Shown piece after piece: positions 17,050 through 27,333 of a stretch of 64,000 bases of DNA. Source of the DNA: CAIWHR01 sp963811685 (GTDB lineage: Bacteria > Pseudomonadota > Gammaproteobacteria > Burkholderiales > Casimicrobiaceae); contig CAWESK010000004.1 of NCBI GenBank assembly GCA_963811685.1, positions 62,001 through 126,000 on the forward strand, in the 5' to 3' direction. The position numbers were made by a program, and so were the translations under genes. How positions within the stretch are numbered: position 1 is the first letter of the stretch; the number at the start of each line of letters is the position of its first letter. Under the pieces are notes generated by a model. The model did no database searches. It was given only the letters and a program-made list of their open reading frames with translations, and was not told the origin of the DNA.

Positions 17050-19821
17050 TCAGTGCGCTTTTTCCCAGTTCGGCCCGGCGCCCACGTCGACGACCAGCGG
17101 CACCGATAGCTCCGCGACGGCGGTCATCCGCTGCGGCAGCTCGGCCGTCACGCGCGCGAGCTCGCTCTCCGGCACTTCGAGCACGAGCTCGTCATGGACC
17201 TGCAGCACGAGCTTCGTCGCAAGACGCTCGCGGTCGAGCCACGCCTGCACTTCGATCATTGCGAGCTTCACGAGATCGGCCGCCGTTCCCTGCATCGGCG
17301 CATTGATCGCCGCGCGCTCCGCCCCCGCGCGGCGGGGTCCGCCCGCGGCCTTGATGTCCGGCAGCCAAAGCCGCCGGCCGAAGACCGTCTCGACGTAGCC
17401 ATGCTCGCGCGCGAACTCGCGCGTGGCCTGCATGTATTCGGCGACCCCGGGATAGCGCTGGAAATACTTGTCGATGAAGAGCTGCGCCGCGGCACGCTCG
17501 ATGCCGAGCTGCTGCGCTAGACCGAACGCGCCCATGCCGTAGATGAGCCCGAAATTCACCGCCTTGATGTAGCGACGCTGTTCCGCCGTGACTTCGGGCA
17601 GGGCAACGGCGAAGATCTCCGCCGCGGTCGCCCGATGAATGTCGGCACCACCGCGGAACGCGCTCACGAGGGCGGCGTCGCCCGAAAGATGCGCCATGAT
17701 CCGCAGCTCGATCTGCGAATAGTCGGCGGACACGACAAGATGCCCCGGCGGCGCGACGAACGCCTCGCGGATCCGACGCCCCTCGGCCGTGCGCACCGGT
17801 ATGTTCTGCAGATTCGGATCGCTCGACGCGAGGCGCCCCGTCACCGCGGTTGCCTGGCTGAACGTCGTGTGCACGCGCCCCGTGCGCGGATTCACCATCG
17901 ACGGCAGCTTGTCGGTATAGGTCGACTTGAGCTTCGTCAGCGCGCGATGCTCGAGCAGCACTTTCGGCAGCGGATAGTTGGCGGCGAGCTCGGTGAGCAC
18001 GTCCTCGTCCGTCGACGGCTGGCCGGTCGCCGTCTTGCGCAGCGTCGGCAGCTGCATTTTCTGGAACAGGATCTCGCCCAGCTGCCGCGGCGAGCCCAGA
18101 TTGAACGGCTGCCCGGCGAGCGCGTACGCCTGCTGCTCGAGCGCCATCGCCTTGTCGCCCAATTCGCGGCTTTGCGCATTGAGCAGCGCGGCGTCGATCA
18201 TCACCCCTTCCCGCTCCATCCGGAAGAGGACTTCGCGCACCGGAATCTCGATCGCCGCGTAGACGTGGTCGAGCTTCGGATCGGCGGCGATCTGTGGATA
18301 AAGGTGCCGGTGGAGCTGCAGCGTGATGTCGGCATCCTCGGCCGAGTATGCGGTCGCTTCCTCCAGCGCGACCTGGTCGAATCCGATCTGCTTCGCGCCC
18401 TTGCCCGCGATCTCGGCGTAGGTGAGGGTCTTCACGCCGAGATGGCGCCACGCGAGGTTGTCCATGTCGTGCGGGCGGTGCGCCTCGAGCACGTAGGACT
18501 CGAGCAGCGTGTCATGGGCAATGCCGGCGAGAGCCAATCCGTGATTGGCGAGCACATGCTGGTCGTATTTGAGGTTCTGGCCGAGCTTCTTTTTCGCCGG
18601 ATCGGCGAGCCACGGCGCGAGTCGCGCGAGCACGGCATCGAACGGCAGCTGATCGGGCGCGCCGGCGTATCGATGCGCCAGAGGCACATAGCACGCGTGT
18701 CCGGGCTCGAGCGCAAACGAGAGCCCGACGATCTTCGCGGTCAGCGGATCGAGGCTCGTGGTCTCGGTGTCGAAGCAGACGAGATCGGCAGCCTGTATCG
18801 CCGCCATCCAGCGCTCGAATGTCGCCATGTCGAGCACGGTCTCGTAATGGCGCGCGACGCGCGGCGGCGCATTGAGGGGACGCTCCGCCTCCGCTGATCC
18901 CGCGATTGTCGAAGCGGCGCGTGTTCTGGCGCGATGCCCGATCGGCGATCGTCGCGCCCGCGTCGGCGGCTGCGGTGCTGCCGTCGACGTCGCGCAGCCA
19001 GCTCTTGAATTCGAAGCGTTCGTAGAGCGACTTGAGCTCGTCGCGCACCGGCGCGCCCAGCACCAGATCGGCAAGCGCGACGGGCAACGCGCAATCGGTC
19101 TTGACCGTGAGGAGCTTTCTTCCCGTCGGCAGCCACGCGAGCGTCGCGCGGAGGTTGTCGCCGACCGCGCCGGGGATCTCGTCGGCATGCGCGATGATCT
19201 CAGCCAGGCTTCCATACTGGTTCAGCCACTTCGCCGCCGTCTTGGGACCGACCTTGGGCACGCCCGGCACGTTGTCGACGGTGTCGCCGGTGAGCGTCAG
19301 GAAGTCGAGCACCTGGTCGGCGCGCACGCCGAACTTGCTCATCACTCCCGGCTCGTCCAGCTTTTCGTTGCTCATCGTGTTGACGAGCATCACGCCCGGG
19401 CGCACGAGCTGCGCGAGGTCCTTGTCGGACGTCGACACGACCGTATCGACGCCCGATGCCGAGGCCGCGCGGCGAGCGTGCCGATCACATCGTCGGCTTC
19501 GACACCCTCGATCATCAGCAACGGCCAGCCATGCGCGCGCACGAGCGCGTGCAGCGGCTCGATCTGGTGCACGAGGTCGTCGGGCATCGGCTGGCGGTTC
19601 GCCTTGTACTCGGGATACCAGTCGTCGCGGAAAGTCCTGCCCGGCGCGTCGAAGACGACGGCGAAGTAGTCGGGTTTCTCGTCTATGGCAATCCGGCGTA
19701 ACATCGAGACGACGCCGCGCAGCGCGCCCGTCGGCTCGCCGCGCGACGTCCGCAGGTCAGGCAGCGCGTGGAATGCGCGATACAGGTACGACGAACCATC
19801 CACCAGAACGAGTCGAGGCAT
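17050..19821 (-). CDS. polA: DNA polymerase I, with two frameshifts
   Basis: About 922 residues when rejoined, the normal size. The 5'-3' exonuclease (MPRLVLVDGSSYLYRAFH to EADDVIG) runs from 19821 to about 19470; one missing base there moves the frame to VDTVVSTSDKDLAQLV and the helix-hairpin-helix GVPKVGPKTAAKWL. A second break in the variable linker (about 18880-18990) leads to the proofreading-type domain (CFDTETTSLDP) and the polymerase domain with SADYSQIELRI, AVNFGLIYGMGAFG and QVHDELVLEVP. All catalytic blocks are preserved, so the breaks are most likely sequence errors. Its ATG shares bases with the ATG of the divergent LOG gene. Confidence 0.93.
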
Positions 19822-20545
19822 GGCACAGACCAGCAAGATCCCGGAGCTTATCGATCCGCAGGCGATGTACACGACCAACGGGCAGGAGGCCTGGCGGGTG
19901 CTGGGGATTATGGCAGAGTTCGCCGCGGCGACCGAACGCTTGCGCGGACTGCGTCCGGCCGTGTCGATGTTCGGCAGCGCGCGAATGAAGGAAGGACACC
20001 CGTATTACGAGAAGGCGGAACGGATCGCGCGGCTCCTGTCGGATGCCGGATTCTCCGTCATCTCCGGCGGCGGACCGGGACTCATGGAAGCCGCCAATCG
20101 CGGCGCATTCGCCGGCAAGTCGCCGGCGATCGGCCTCAACATCCTGCTGCCGGAGGAGAAAGGCGGCAATGCGTTCCAGGATGTCAGCTTCGATTTTCGC
20201 TATTTCTTCGCGCGCAAGATGATGTTCGTCCGCTGGGCGTCCGCCTACGTGGTGCTCCCGGGCGGATTCGGCACGCTCGACGAGCTGTCCGAATGCCTGA
20301 CGCTCGTGCAGACCGGGAAGAGCCGCAAGATTCCGATCATCCTCGTCGGACGCGCGTTCTGGCAGGGCCTCGTCGACTGGATCGGCAACACGCTCGTTGG
20401 CGAGCACATGATCGCGGAGAAGGACGTCGAGCTGATGCAGATCATCGACGAGCCGGCGGAAATCGTCGAGGCCATTTTCAGCTTCTACGAAAACCGCGGC
20501 TTCCGTCCGACGCGCGAGGAACGGGAGAAAATGCTGAACCTCTGA
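19820..20545 (+). CDS. LOG-family (TIGR00730) nucleoside-monophosphate phosphoribohydrolase
   Basis: 241 residues of a Rossmann-type 'lysine decarboxylase-like' LOG protein. The two diagnostic motifs are GGGPGLMEAANRG and PGGFGTLDE. Family members cleave (cytokinin-type) nucleoside 5'-monophosphates to base and ribose 5-phosphate; in bacteria the usual substrates are AMP-like nucleotides. ATG 19820-19822 overlaps the divergent polA ATG (19819-19821) within CATG. A CGAGG stretch just upstream can serve as ribosome site. A second in-frame copy of its last nine codons follows the stop. No true lysine decarboxylase activity is expected. Confidence 0.87.
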   Translation: MAQTSKIPELIDPQAMYTTNGQEAWRVLGIMAEFAAATERLRGLRPAVSMFGSARMKEGHPYYEKAERIARLLSDAGFSVISGGGPGLMEAANRGAFAGKSPAIGLNILLPEEKGGNAFQDVSFDFRYFFARKMMFVRWASAYVVLPGGFGTLDELSECLTLVQTGKSRKIPIILVGRAFWQGLVDWIGNTLVGEHMIAEKDVELMQIIDEPAEIVEAIFSFYENRGFRPTREEREKMLNL

Positions 20546-20587
20546 TGGAGGCGCGGTTTTGAAGAGCGTGAGAAGATGCTGAACCTC
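20516..20587 (+). repeat. Synonymously diverged duplicate of the LOG gene's last codons
   Basis: The last nine sense codons of the LOG gene (20516-20542, EEREKMLNL) recur at 20561-20587, exactly 45 bp later and in the same frame but after the TGA. The 27-bp copies differ at four bases, all third codon positions, so both encode EEREKMLNL. The residues just before also match (RGF). After the second copy the frame runs on to a TGA near 20626. Confidence 0.8.
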
Positions 20588-20697
20588 CAGGACGGTGTTG
20601 CTCCTACGCGCGATGCGCAACAAAGCTGAACCCGAAGGCGCGGCGAAATGTCGAATGCAGGAGGCTCTGCTAGAATGAGCGCTACGAAAGTCCGCGC

Positions 20698-21060
20698 ATG
20701 AATGTTCACCGCCATTCTCTCGCCATTGCCGCTGCCTTGACGTTGCTGTTCGCCGTCGGCAGCGCCCGCGCGGCCCAGACTGAAACCTATTCGCCACCGG
20801 GGCTGCAGCCGCTGCCGGAAATTCCACCCCCGTCCAACGCGGACGAGCCCGACGCCGCGCCGCAGATCACGGTCATTCAGAAGGACCGTGAAACGGTCGA
20901 GGAGGCGCGCGTCAACGGAAATCTCGTCTGGATCAAGGTCACGCCGCGTCACGGACGCCCGTATTACCTTGTCCCCGACGGCGGCGGCCATACCTACATC
21001 CGGCGCGACAGCCTCGACACGGCATTGAAGGTGCCGATGTGGGTGCTGTTCACGTGGTGA
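20698..21060 (+). CDS. DUF2782 secreted protein
   Basis: 120 residues: a signal peptide (cut near GSARAAQT), a Pro-rich stretch, and a C-terminal DUF2782 domain with VNGNLVWIKVTPRHGRPYYLV and a tail ending VPMWVLFTW. The domain is small, basic and beta-rich, and is found almost only just upstream of thrB in betaproteobacteria, as here. A TAGAAT box at 20671-20676 is a likely -10 for the DUF2782-thrB transcript. Function unknown; the periplasmic location is inferred from the signal peptide. Confidence 0.87.
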   Translation: MNVHRHSLAIAAALTLLFAVGSARAAQTETYSPPGLQPLPEIPPPSNADEPDAAPQITVIQKDRETVEEARVNGNLVWIKVTPRHGRPYYLVPDGGGHTYIRRDSLDTALKVPMWVLFTW

Positions 21061-21114
21061 TCTAGAAGTCCACCGGCACCTTCTTTGCCGCGCGCAGCGC
21101 GCGCCGCGAGCCCG

Positions 21115-22104
21115 ATGTCGGTCTATACCCTCGTTTCCCCGGAAGAACTCGAAGGCTGGCTCACCCGATATTCGTTGGGTGGCGTGACCGACTTCGCGCC
21201 GATCGCCGCCGGCATCGAGAACACGAACTACTTCGTCACCACGGCGAAGGGCCGCTTCGTGCTCACCCTCTACGAACGGCTCCCGGCCACCGAGTTGCCG
21301 TTCTACCTCAACCTGATGGCGCATCTGGCGCGCGCCGGCGTCGAATGCCCCGCTCCCGTGCCGGACCGGACAGGCGCGCTGTTCAGTCTCCTCAATGGCA
21401 AGCCCGCCGGGATCGTGACGCGCGTCGACGGCGTTCCGATCACCACGCCCGATGTCGCGCATTGCGCCGCCGTCGGCGCCGCTCTCGGCCGCCTTCACGT
21501 TGCCTCCGCGACGTATCGCGCGCGCCTGTCGAACCGCAGGGGCCCGGGATGGTGGCGGCAGGCGGCGCGCGCGGTGCGTCCTTTTCTCGACTCCGGGCGC
21601 AACGCGCTCCTCGCGGCGGAACTCAAGTTCCAGACGGGATTCGGCAAGGTCAAGCTGCCGCGCGGGGCGATTCACGGCGATCTTTTTTGCGACAACGTGC
21701 TCTTCGTCGGCAACACCGTTTCCGGCATCATCGATTTCGGCTTCGCTGCGACGGACTTCCTCGCCTACGATCTCGCGATCACCGTCAATGACTGGTGCAT
21801 CGAAAGCGACGGTCCCCGCGCTGGCGCGCTCGTTCCCGACCTCGTCGCGGCGCTCGTCGGCGCCTACGACGACGAACGCCCGATGACCGACGACGAGCGG
21901 GCGCAGTGGCCCGCGCTGCTGCGCGCCGCTGCGCTGCGCTTCTGGTTGTCGCGCCTCTATGATCTTCACCTGCCGCGCCCGGGCGAGCTCGTCCATGCGC
22001 ACGACCCGGGGCATTTCGAGCGCGTGCTGCGCTCGCGCGTCGCGGAGCCGCAAAGACTGCCCGATCGGTCGCCCCCCGCGCCACGCATTTCCGCCGTCTC
22101 GTGA
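21115..22104 (+). CDS. thrB: Homoserine kinase
   Basis: A 329-residue homoserine kinase of the APH (aminoglycoside-phosphotransferase-like) fold used by pseudomonads and betaproteobacteria, not the GHMP type of enterics. It phosphorylates homoserine in threonine synthesis. The catalytic loop HGDLFCDNVLF and the metal site IDFGFAATDFLAYDLA are intact, and the start MSVYTLVSPEELEGWL is typical. ATG 21115 gives the family length. Its TGA overlaps the GTG start of the next gene by four bases (GTGA), implying coupled translation. Confidence 0.94.
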   Translation: MSVYTLVSPEELEGWLTRYSLGGVTDFAPIAAGIENTNYFVTTAKGRFVLTLYERLPATELPFYLNLMAHLARAGVECPAPVPDRTGALFSLLNGKPAGIVTRVDGVPITTPDVAHCAAVGAALGRLHVASATYRARLSNRRGPGWWRQAARAVRPFLDSGRNALLAAELKFQTGFGKVKLPRGAIHGDLFCDNVLFVGNTVSGIIDFGFAATDFLAYDLAITVNDWCIESDGPRAGALVPDLVAALVGAYDDERPMTDDERAQWPALLRAAALRFWLSRLYDLHLPRPGELVHAHDPGHFERVLRSRVAEPQRLPDRSPPAPRISAVS

Positions 22105-22937
22105 GCGAGCCCGGCCCCGTCGCGATTCCGTTTGCGCGCCGCAATGCAGCGCACGGTGTCCTGTGGCTGCGCCAGGCGTTCGCGATGCTGTGGGCCTACC
22201 GCGTGCGGTGGCTGCTGCTCCTGCTGACGTACTACTTCCTCATTCTGGCGATCGACCTCGTCCCCTATGTCGGCGCCTTCGTCGCGCCGCTCTTGAAACC
22301 GGTCTTCGCCGTGGGCTTCCTCGCGGCAGCCTGGTCGCAGGAACGCGGCGAGGCGCCGGCGATCCGGCATCTGTTCGCCGGCTTTCGCGCGAATCTGCGC
22401 GCGCTGCTGCTGCTCGGCCTCGTGTTCGTCGTCGGAATGACCGTCGCGATCTTCGCGACATCGCTCATCGACGGCGGCAAACTCGTCGCGACGATGTCCG
22501 GCAAAGCGGAGATCGACGAGGCCCTCCTCGCCGACGGCGACGTGGAGATCGCCATGCTCTTCGGCGCACTCTGCGCGTTGCCGATACTGCTTGCACTGTG
22601 GTTCGCCCCGGCGCTCGTGGTCTTCCAGGACTGCGGCGGCGGCCGGGCGCTGGCGACAAGCCTGCGCGCCGCGATGGCCAACGCGCGTCCCATCGCGGTC
22701 TATGCGCTGCTCATTTTCCTTTACGGCGGTGCGCTGCCCGCTTTCGTCGCCAAGATCATCGCCGTGATGATGCCGCTCGAGCTCGCGAAGACGGTCGTGC
22801 TCGTCGCGCTGCTTCCCTATCTCGCATTACTGGTCGCGACCCTGCATATTTCCGATTACGTGAGCTATCGCGATCTCTTCCATCCCGACGAATCCGCGGC
22901 ACCGCCCGATGCGCCCGCAGGCGAGGGACACGACTGA
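22101..22937 (+). CDS. BPSS1780-family membrane protein, copy 2
   Basis: 278 residues, GTG start overlapping the thrB stop. About six transmembrane helices (WLLLLLTYYFLILAIDLV, ALLLLGLVFVVGMTVAIF and others). Shares HLFAGF, 'LWFAPALVVF' and the C-terminal DYVSYRDLF block with copy 1 at 16234, so both belong to one family despite low overall similarity. The thrB-coupled position is conserved in related genomes as far as I recall. Function unknown. Confidence 0.85.
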   Translation: MSEPGPVAIPFARRNAAHGVLWLRQAFAMLWAYRVRWLLLLLTYYFLILAIDLVPYVGAFVAPLLKPVFAVGFLAAAWSQERGEAPAIRHLFAGFRANLRALLLLGLVFVVGMTVAIFATSLIDGGKLVATMSGKAEIDEALLADGDVEIAMLFGALCALPILLALWFAPALVVFQDCGGGRALATSLRAAMANARPIAVYALLIFLYGGALPAFVAKIIAVMMPLELAKTVVLVALLPYLALLVATLHISDYVSYRDLFHPDESAAPPDAPAGEGHD

Positions 22938-23074
22938 CCCTGCCCGTACCGGACTGGCGCAACCCGCGGCTTCTCTCTACCATTGCCGTTGCGTCGTACC
23001 GGCCGCACCGCCACAAGAGCGGGATCCGGGCACCCGTCGACGCCCGCGGCCGGGCACAGCCCGAGAGGAGGAGG

Positions 23075-23557
23075 ATGCACGAGGACGGCAAGGGGCGCGG
23101 CGCGCCGCTGATCAAGTCGCTTTCGCTTTTGGCGGTCATCGTGTTCATCGTCGCGCTGCTTTGGGGCAGCGACCGGATCACGATGCAGGGAGAGCGCACG
23201 ATCTACACCGCCGATTGCGAGCGCGGCACGTGGAATGGCGACACGTGCAGCGGAGCGCTCGTTCCCGGCAAGCGTTACGCCTTTCGCGCGAGCCAGTCGC
23301 GCAACGAGGTCGTCTACTGGGTCCGCGGCTCCAAGGCTCCGTCGGGCAAGTATCCTGATTGCAAGGTCATCGATCGCGACAACTGGTCATGCGCCGCGCC
23401 GGTCGACGGCACCCCGACGACGATCGCGTTCGCGATGACGAAGGGCTGGCCGGTCCCTGCCGAGGGACCCGGTCTGCTGCCTTTCCACGCGGTGCCGAAA
23501 TGGAAGTGGTGGCTGATGGACGTCGGGTTGCGCGCGTTCCACCGGGCAGAGAACTGA
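23075..23557 (+). CDS. Hypothetical single-pass membrane protein
   Basis: 160 residues with a strong GAGAGGAGGAGG ribosome site just before ATG 23075. One N-terminal membrane helix (SLSLLAVIVFIVALLWG), then a periplasmic part with four cysteines (DCERGTWNGDTCSG, PDCKV, WSCAAP) that could form two disulfides. The C-terminus is Trp-rich (WKWWLMD). I do not recognise a family. It lies 138 bp after copy 2 of the BPSS1780 gene and is convergent with uvrD. Confidence 0.65.
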   Translation: MHEDGKGRGAPLIKSLSLLAVIVFIVALLWGSDRITMQGERTIYTADCERGTWNGDTCSGALVPGKRYAFRASQSRNEVVYWVRGSKAPSGKYPDCKVIDRDNWSCAAPVDGTPTTIAFAMTKGWPVPAEGPGLLPFHAVPKWKWWLMDVGLRAFHRAEN

Positions 23558-23583
23558 AGACCGGTTTGCGCGGTCGCCGGACT

Positions 23584-25849
23584 TCAGGCCGCCTCGAGCC
23601 GCGCGTACTCGAGCGCCAGCCATTTGACGCCGCCATCGCGGAAATTGACCTGCACGCGGGAATCGGCGCCGCGGCCCTCGGCATCGATGATCACCCCAAG
23701 TCCGAATTTGGCGTGGCGCACGCTTTGCCCGATGCGCCAGGCCGGACCTGGCGCGTCGCCGCGCGACGCTTCTCTGCCGACCGAGTGCGGTGGCCCATGC
23801 GGGTGCGGCGCGCTCGCGGGCGCCCCATTCGGAGGTGTCGACATCTATCGCCTCGCGCGAGCGCCGTCGCGGCGGCGACAGCCAGGCAATCTGGTCGCGC
23901 GGCACTTCATCGATGAATCGCGATGGAATGTTGTAGCGGACCTGTCCGTGCAGCATTCGGCTTTGCGCGTGCGTGAGGTAGAGCCTTCGGCGCGCACGCG
24001 TGATCGCCACGTACATGAGGCGCCGCTCCTCCTCGATGCCGTCGAACTCGTTCAGGCTGTTCTCGTGCGGAAAGAGACCTTCCTCGAGCCCGGTGACGAA
24101 CACCGTGTGGAACTCGAGCCCCTTGGCGGCGTGCACGGTCATGAGCTGCAACGCAGGGCGGCCCTCGGCGGCCTGGGTCTCTCCCGCTTCCAGCGCGGCG
24201 TGGGCGAGGAACGCGGTGAGCGGATCGACGGCGCCCTGCTGCGCGGCGTCGGCATCGCCGGCGGCGGCGATCGGTGCGTCGACCGCGAGGTCCGCCTCGC
24301 GCAGGAAGCCGTCCGCCGCGTTGACGAGCTCCTCGAGATTTTCGAGGCGGTCCTGCCCGTCCTTTTCGGCCCGGTAATGCGCTACGAGGCCGGAACCCTC
24401 GTTCACGTGCGCGACGGCTTCCGGCAGCGGCAAGCCGACGGTCACGGCGCGCAGCGATTCGATCAACCTGAGGAAGCCGGCGAGGCTGCTGCCCGCCTTG
24501 CCGCCGATCGCCCCTTCGCACGCCGCCTGCCACAGGCTCGTTCCGGCCGCACGCGCTGCATCCTGCAGCGATTCGAGTGTGCGCGCACCGATGCCGCGCG
24601 GCGGAAAATTGACGATCCGGAGGAATGCGCCGTCGTCATCGGGCACCGCGATGAGGCGCAGGTACGCCAGCGCATGCTTGACTTCCGCGCGCTCGAAGAA
24701 TCGCATCCCGCCATACACGCGGTACGGAAGCGCGGCATTGAACAGCGCGTGCTCCAGCACGCGCGACTGGGCGTTCGACCGGTACAGGATGGCGACTTCC
24801 GACAGCGCGAGACCTTCGTCTGCGAGACCCTTGGAGATGTCGACGATGAATGCGGCCTCGTCATGGTCCGACGGCGCCGCCATCCCGCGCACGGGGTCGC
24901 CCTTCCCTTCGTTCGTCCACAGGTTCTTGCCGAGCCGCGTTGCGTTGTTCTTGATGAGCGCGTTGGCGAGGTCGAGGATGTGGCCGTGCGAGCGGTAGTT
25001 CTGCTCGAGCTTGATCAGCGTCACCGGTACTTCGGCCGACCCGAAGTCGCGCTCGAAGTGCTGCATGTTGGCGACATTGGCGCCGCGGAACGCATAGATC
25101 GACTGGTCGTCGTCGCCGACGGCGAAGACCGCCGCATGCGGTCCCGCGAGAAGGCGCAGCCACTTGTACTGCAGCACGTTGGTGTCCTGGAACTCGTCCA
25201 CCAGCAGGTGCGAGAAGCGGCGCCGGTAATGCTCGCGAATGCCGTCGTTGCCCGCCAGCAGCTCGTAGCTTCGCAACAGGAGCTCGGCGAAGTCGACCAC
25301 GCCCTCTCGCTGGCACATCGCCTCGTACAGCGCGTAGTGCTCGACGAGGCGGCGCGTGAATTCGTCGCCGGCTTCGACCTGGTTGGGGCGCAGGCCCTTT
25401 TCCTTCGCGTCGGACACGAAAGCCTGCAGCTGGCGCGGCGGGAAGCGCTCGTCGTCGATGCCGTGCGCCTTGCCGAGCCGCTTGATCAGGGCGAGCTGAT
25501 CCTGCGTGTCCATGATCTGGAAGAGCTGCGGCAGGTTCGCGTCACGGTAGTGCGCGCGCAGCATCCGGTTGCACAGGCCGTGGAACGTGCCGATCCACAT
25601 TCCGCGCGTGTGCATCGGCGTCATTGCGGAGAGCCGCGTCAGCATCTCCTTCGCCGCCTTGTTGGTGAACGTCACCGCCAGGATGGACAGCGGCGAGGCC
25701 TGCCCGGTGGCGAGCAGCCAGGCGATGCGCGTCGTCAGCACGCGCGTCTTGCCGCTTCCGGCGCCGGCGAGAATCAGCGCCGACGCGTGCGGCAGCGTGA
25801 CGGCGGCAAGCTGCTCCGGGTTGAGGTTCGCGAGGAGGGGCGAGGTCAT
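23584..25849 (-). CDS. uvrD: UvrD-type DNA helicase II, frameshifted near its C-terminus
   Basis: About 755 residues. SF1A helicase motifs are in order: AGAGSGKTRVLTTRI (Walker A), TFTNKAAKEM, LLVDEFQDTN (Walker B), VGDDDQSIYAFRGA, LEQNYRSH, TVHAAKGLEF and 'YVAITRARRRLYL'. It unwinds DNA 3'-5' in excision and mismatch repair. Between about 23760 and 23835, in a low-conservation linker, the frame shifts by one; the alternative frame supplies the missing Tudor-like tail WRIGQSVRHAKFGLG to VNFRDGGVKWLALEYA. The ATG at 25849 gives the usual start MTSPLLANLNPEQ. Confidence 0.92.
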
Positions 25850-25935
25850 GAATCGGCGCCGGCCCGAGATTGCGGACATCCCGGGGAACGCGGGACGGAG
25901 CCTCGAAGTCGACCGGGAATTATACGGCGCAGCGC

Positions 25936-25941
25936 TATAAT
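25936..25941 (+). promoter_or_regulatory. Perfect TATAAT -10 box upstream of argA
   Basis: TATAAT, 36 nt before the argA ATG, in GC-rich surroundings. No convincing -35 lies 16-18 bp upstream, so the promoter may depend on an activator. Expected start site near 25948. Confidence 0.35.
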
Positions 25942-25971
25942 CCGGCCGCAGGACTTTCCCTTCCCCCGAAG

Positions 25972-27324
25972 ATGCCGTCCCCGACCAACGCCGCGCCGGC
26001 CGCGCATTCCGCGACCACGCGCGCGTTCGTCCAGTGGATCCGGCTCGCCGCGCCCTACATCCACGCATTTCGCGGCAAGACGTTCGTGATCGCCTTCGGC
26101 GGCGAGGTGGTCGCCGACGACACGTTCATCGGCATCATTCACGACCTCAATCTGCTGCACAGCCTCGGCGTGCACATCGTCGTCGTCCACGGCTCGCGCC
26201 CGCAGATCGAGGCGATCCTCGAGCAGCAGGGCATCGAGAGCCGCTACGCCTTCGGCCTGCGGATCACCGACGCAGAGACGATGGATTGCGTGCTCGAGGC
26301 CGATGGCCAGGTGCGCAGCCGCATCGAGGCGCTCCTGTCGCTCGGCATCGCGAATTCGCCGATGGCCGGTGCGCGCATTCGCGTCTCGTCGGGCAATTTC
26401 ATCACCGCGAAGCCGATGGGCGTCGTCGACGGGGTGGACATGCTGCTGACCGGCGAAGTGCGACGCGTGGACACGGATGCGATCCAGCAGCGCCTCGACG
26501 ACGGCGACATCGTGCTCATATCGCCGCTCGGCTATTCGCCCACCGGCGAGATCTTCAACCTGGCGCTGGAAGAAGTCGCGACCCAGGTCGCCGTCCGCCT
26601 CGACGCGCACAAGCTCGTCTTCCTGATGGAGACCGAAGGCGTGCGCAGCGGCCGCCGGCAGCTCCTCACCGAGCTTTCGACCCGCGATGCCGAGGCGCTG
26701 CTCGCCGCGGGGCGGGGAAAGCTCGCCGCCGACGTCCAGCATTACCTGCCGTGCGCGATCCGCGCCTGCGACAACGGGGTCAAGCGCACGCATCTCATCA
26801 GCCGTCATCTCGACGGCGCGCTGCTGCTCGAGATGTTCACCCGCGACGGCGTGGGCACGATGGTCGCTGCGGCCCCGCTCGCCAACCTCCGCAACGCGAC
26901 GATCGACGACGTCGGCGGCATCCTCGCCATCATCGAGCCGCTCGAGGAACAGGGCATCCTCGTCCGCCGCTCGCGCGAGCGGCTGGAGACCGAGATCGAG
27001 CGTTTCGTCGTCGCCGAGCACGACAACGCGATCATCGGCTGCGCGGCGCTCTATGCGTTTCCGGAAGAAAAGGTGGGCGAGCTCGCCGCGCTCGCCGTGC
27101 ATCCCGATTTCCGGCGCGAGGGCTATGGAGAGGCGCTGATGCACGAGATCGAGATGCGTGCGCGCAAGCTCAAGCTGACCCAGCTTTTCGTGCTGACGAC
27201 GCGCACGTCGCAGTGGTTCATCGAACGCGGATTCCACACGGCGACGATCGCCGATCTGCCGAAGCAGAAGCAGGCGCTCTACAACTACCAGCGGAAATCG
27301 CAGGTCTACCGAAAGAAGCTCTAG
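25972..27324 (+). CDS. argA: N-acetylglutamate synthase
   Basis: 450 residues: an amino-acid-kinase-like domain (about 30-290, with IAFGGEVV, VVVHGSRPQIE and the arginine-sensing region) and a C-terminal GNAT domain (about 305-450, with LAALAVHPDFRREGYGEALM). It makes N-acetylglutamate, the first step of arginine synthesis, and is normally feedback-inhibited by arginine through the kinase-like domain. The ATG at 25972 fits the family. It is divergent from uvrD and only 9 bp before yggX, so the two are probably co-transcribed. Confidence 0.96.
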   Translation: MPSPTNAAPAAHSATTRAFVQWIRLAAPYIHAFRGKTFVIAFGGEVVADDTFIGIIHDLNLLHSLGVHIVVVHGSRPQIEAILEQQGIESRYAFGLRITDAETMDCVLEADGQVRSRIEALLSLGIANSPMAGARIRVSSGNFITAKPMGVVDGVDMLLTGEVRRVDTDAIQQRLDDGDIVLISPLGYSPTGEIFNLALEEVATQVAVRLDAHKLVFLMETEGVRSGRRQLLTELSTRDAEALLAAGRGKLAADVQHYLPCAIRACDNGVKRTHLISRHLDGALLLEMFTRDGVGTMVAAAPLANLRNATIDDVGGILAIIEPLEEQGILVRRSRERLETEIERFVVAEHDNAIIGCAALYAFPEEKVGELAALAVHPDFRREGYGEALMHEIEMRARKLKLTQLFVLTTRTSQWFIERGFHTATIADLPKQKQALYNYQRKSQVYRKKL

Positions 27325-27333
27325 GAGAAACGG

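Noticed and set aside
19460..19475. Programmed ribosomal frameshift in polA
   Set aside because: No slippery heptamer or downstream structure, and polA is not known to use frameshifting; a missing base is simpler.
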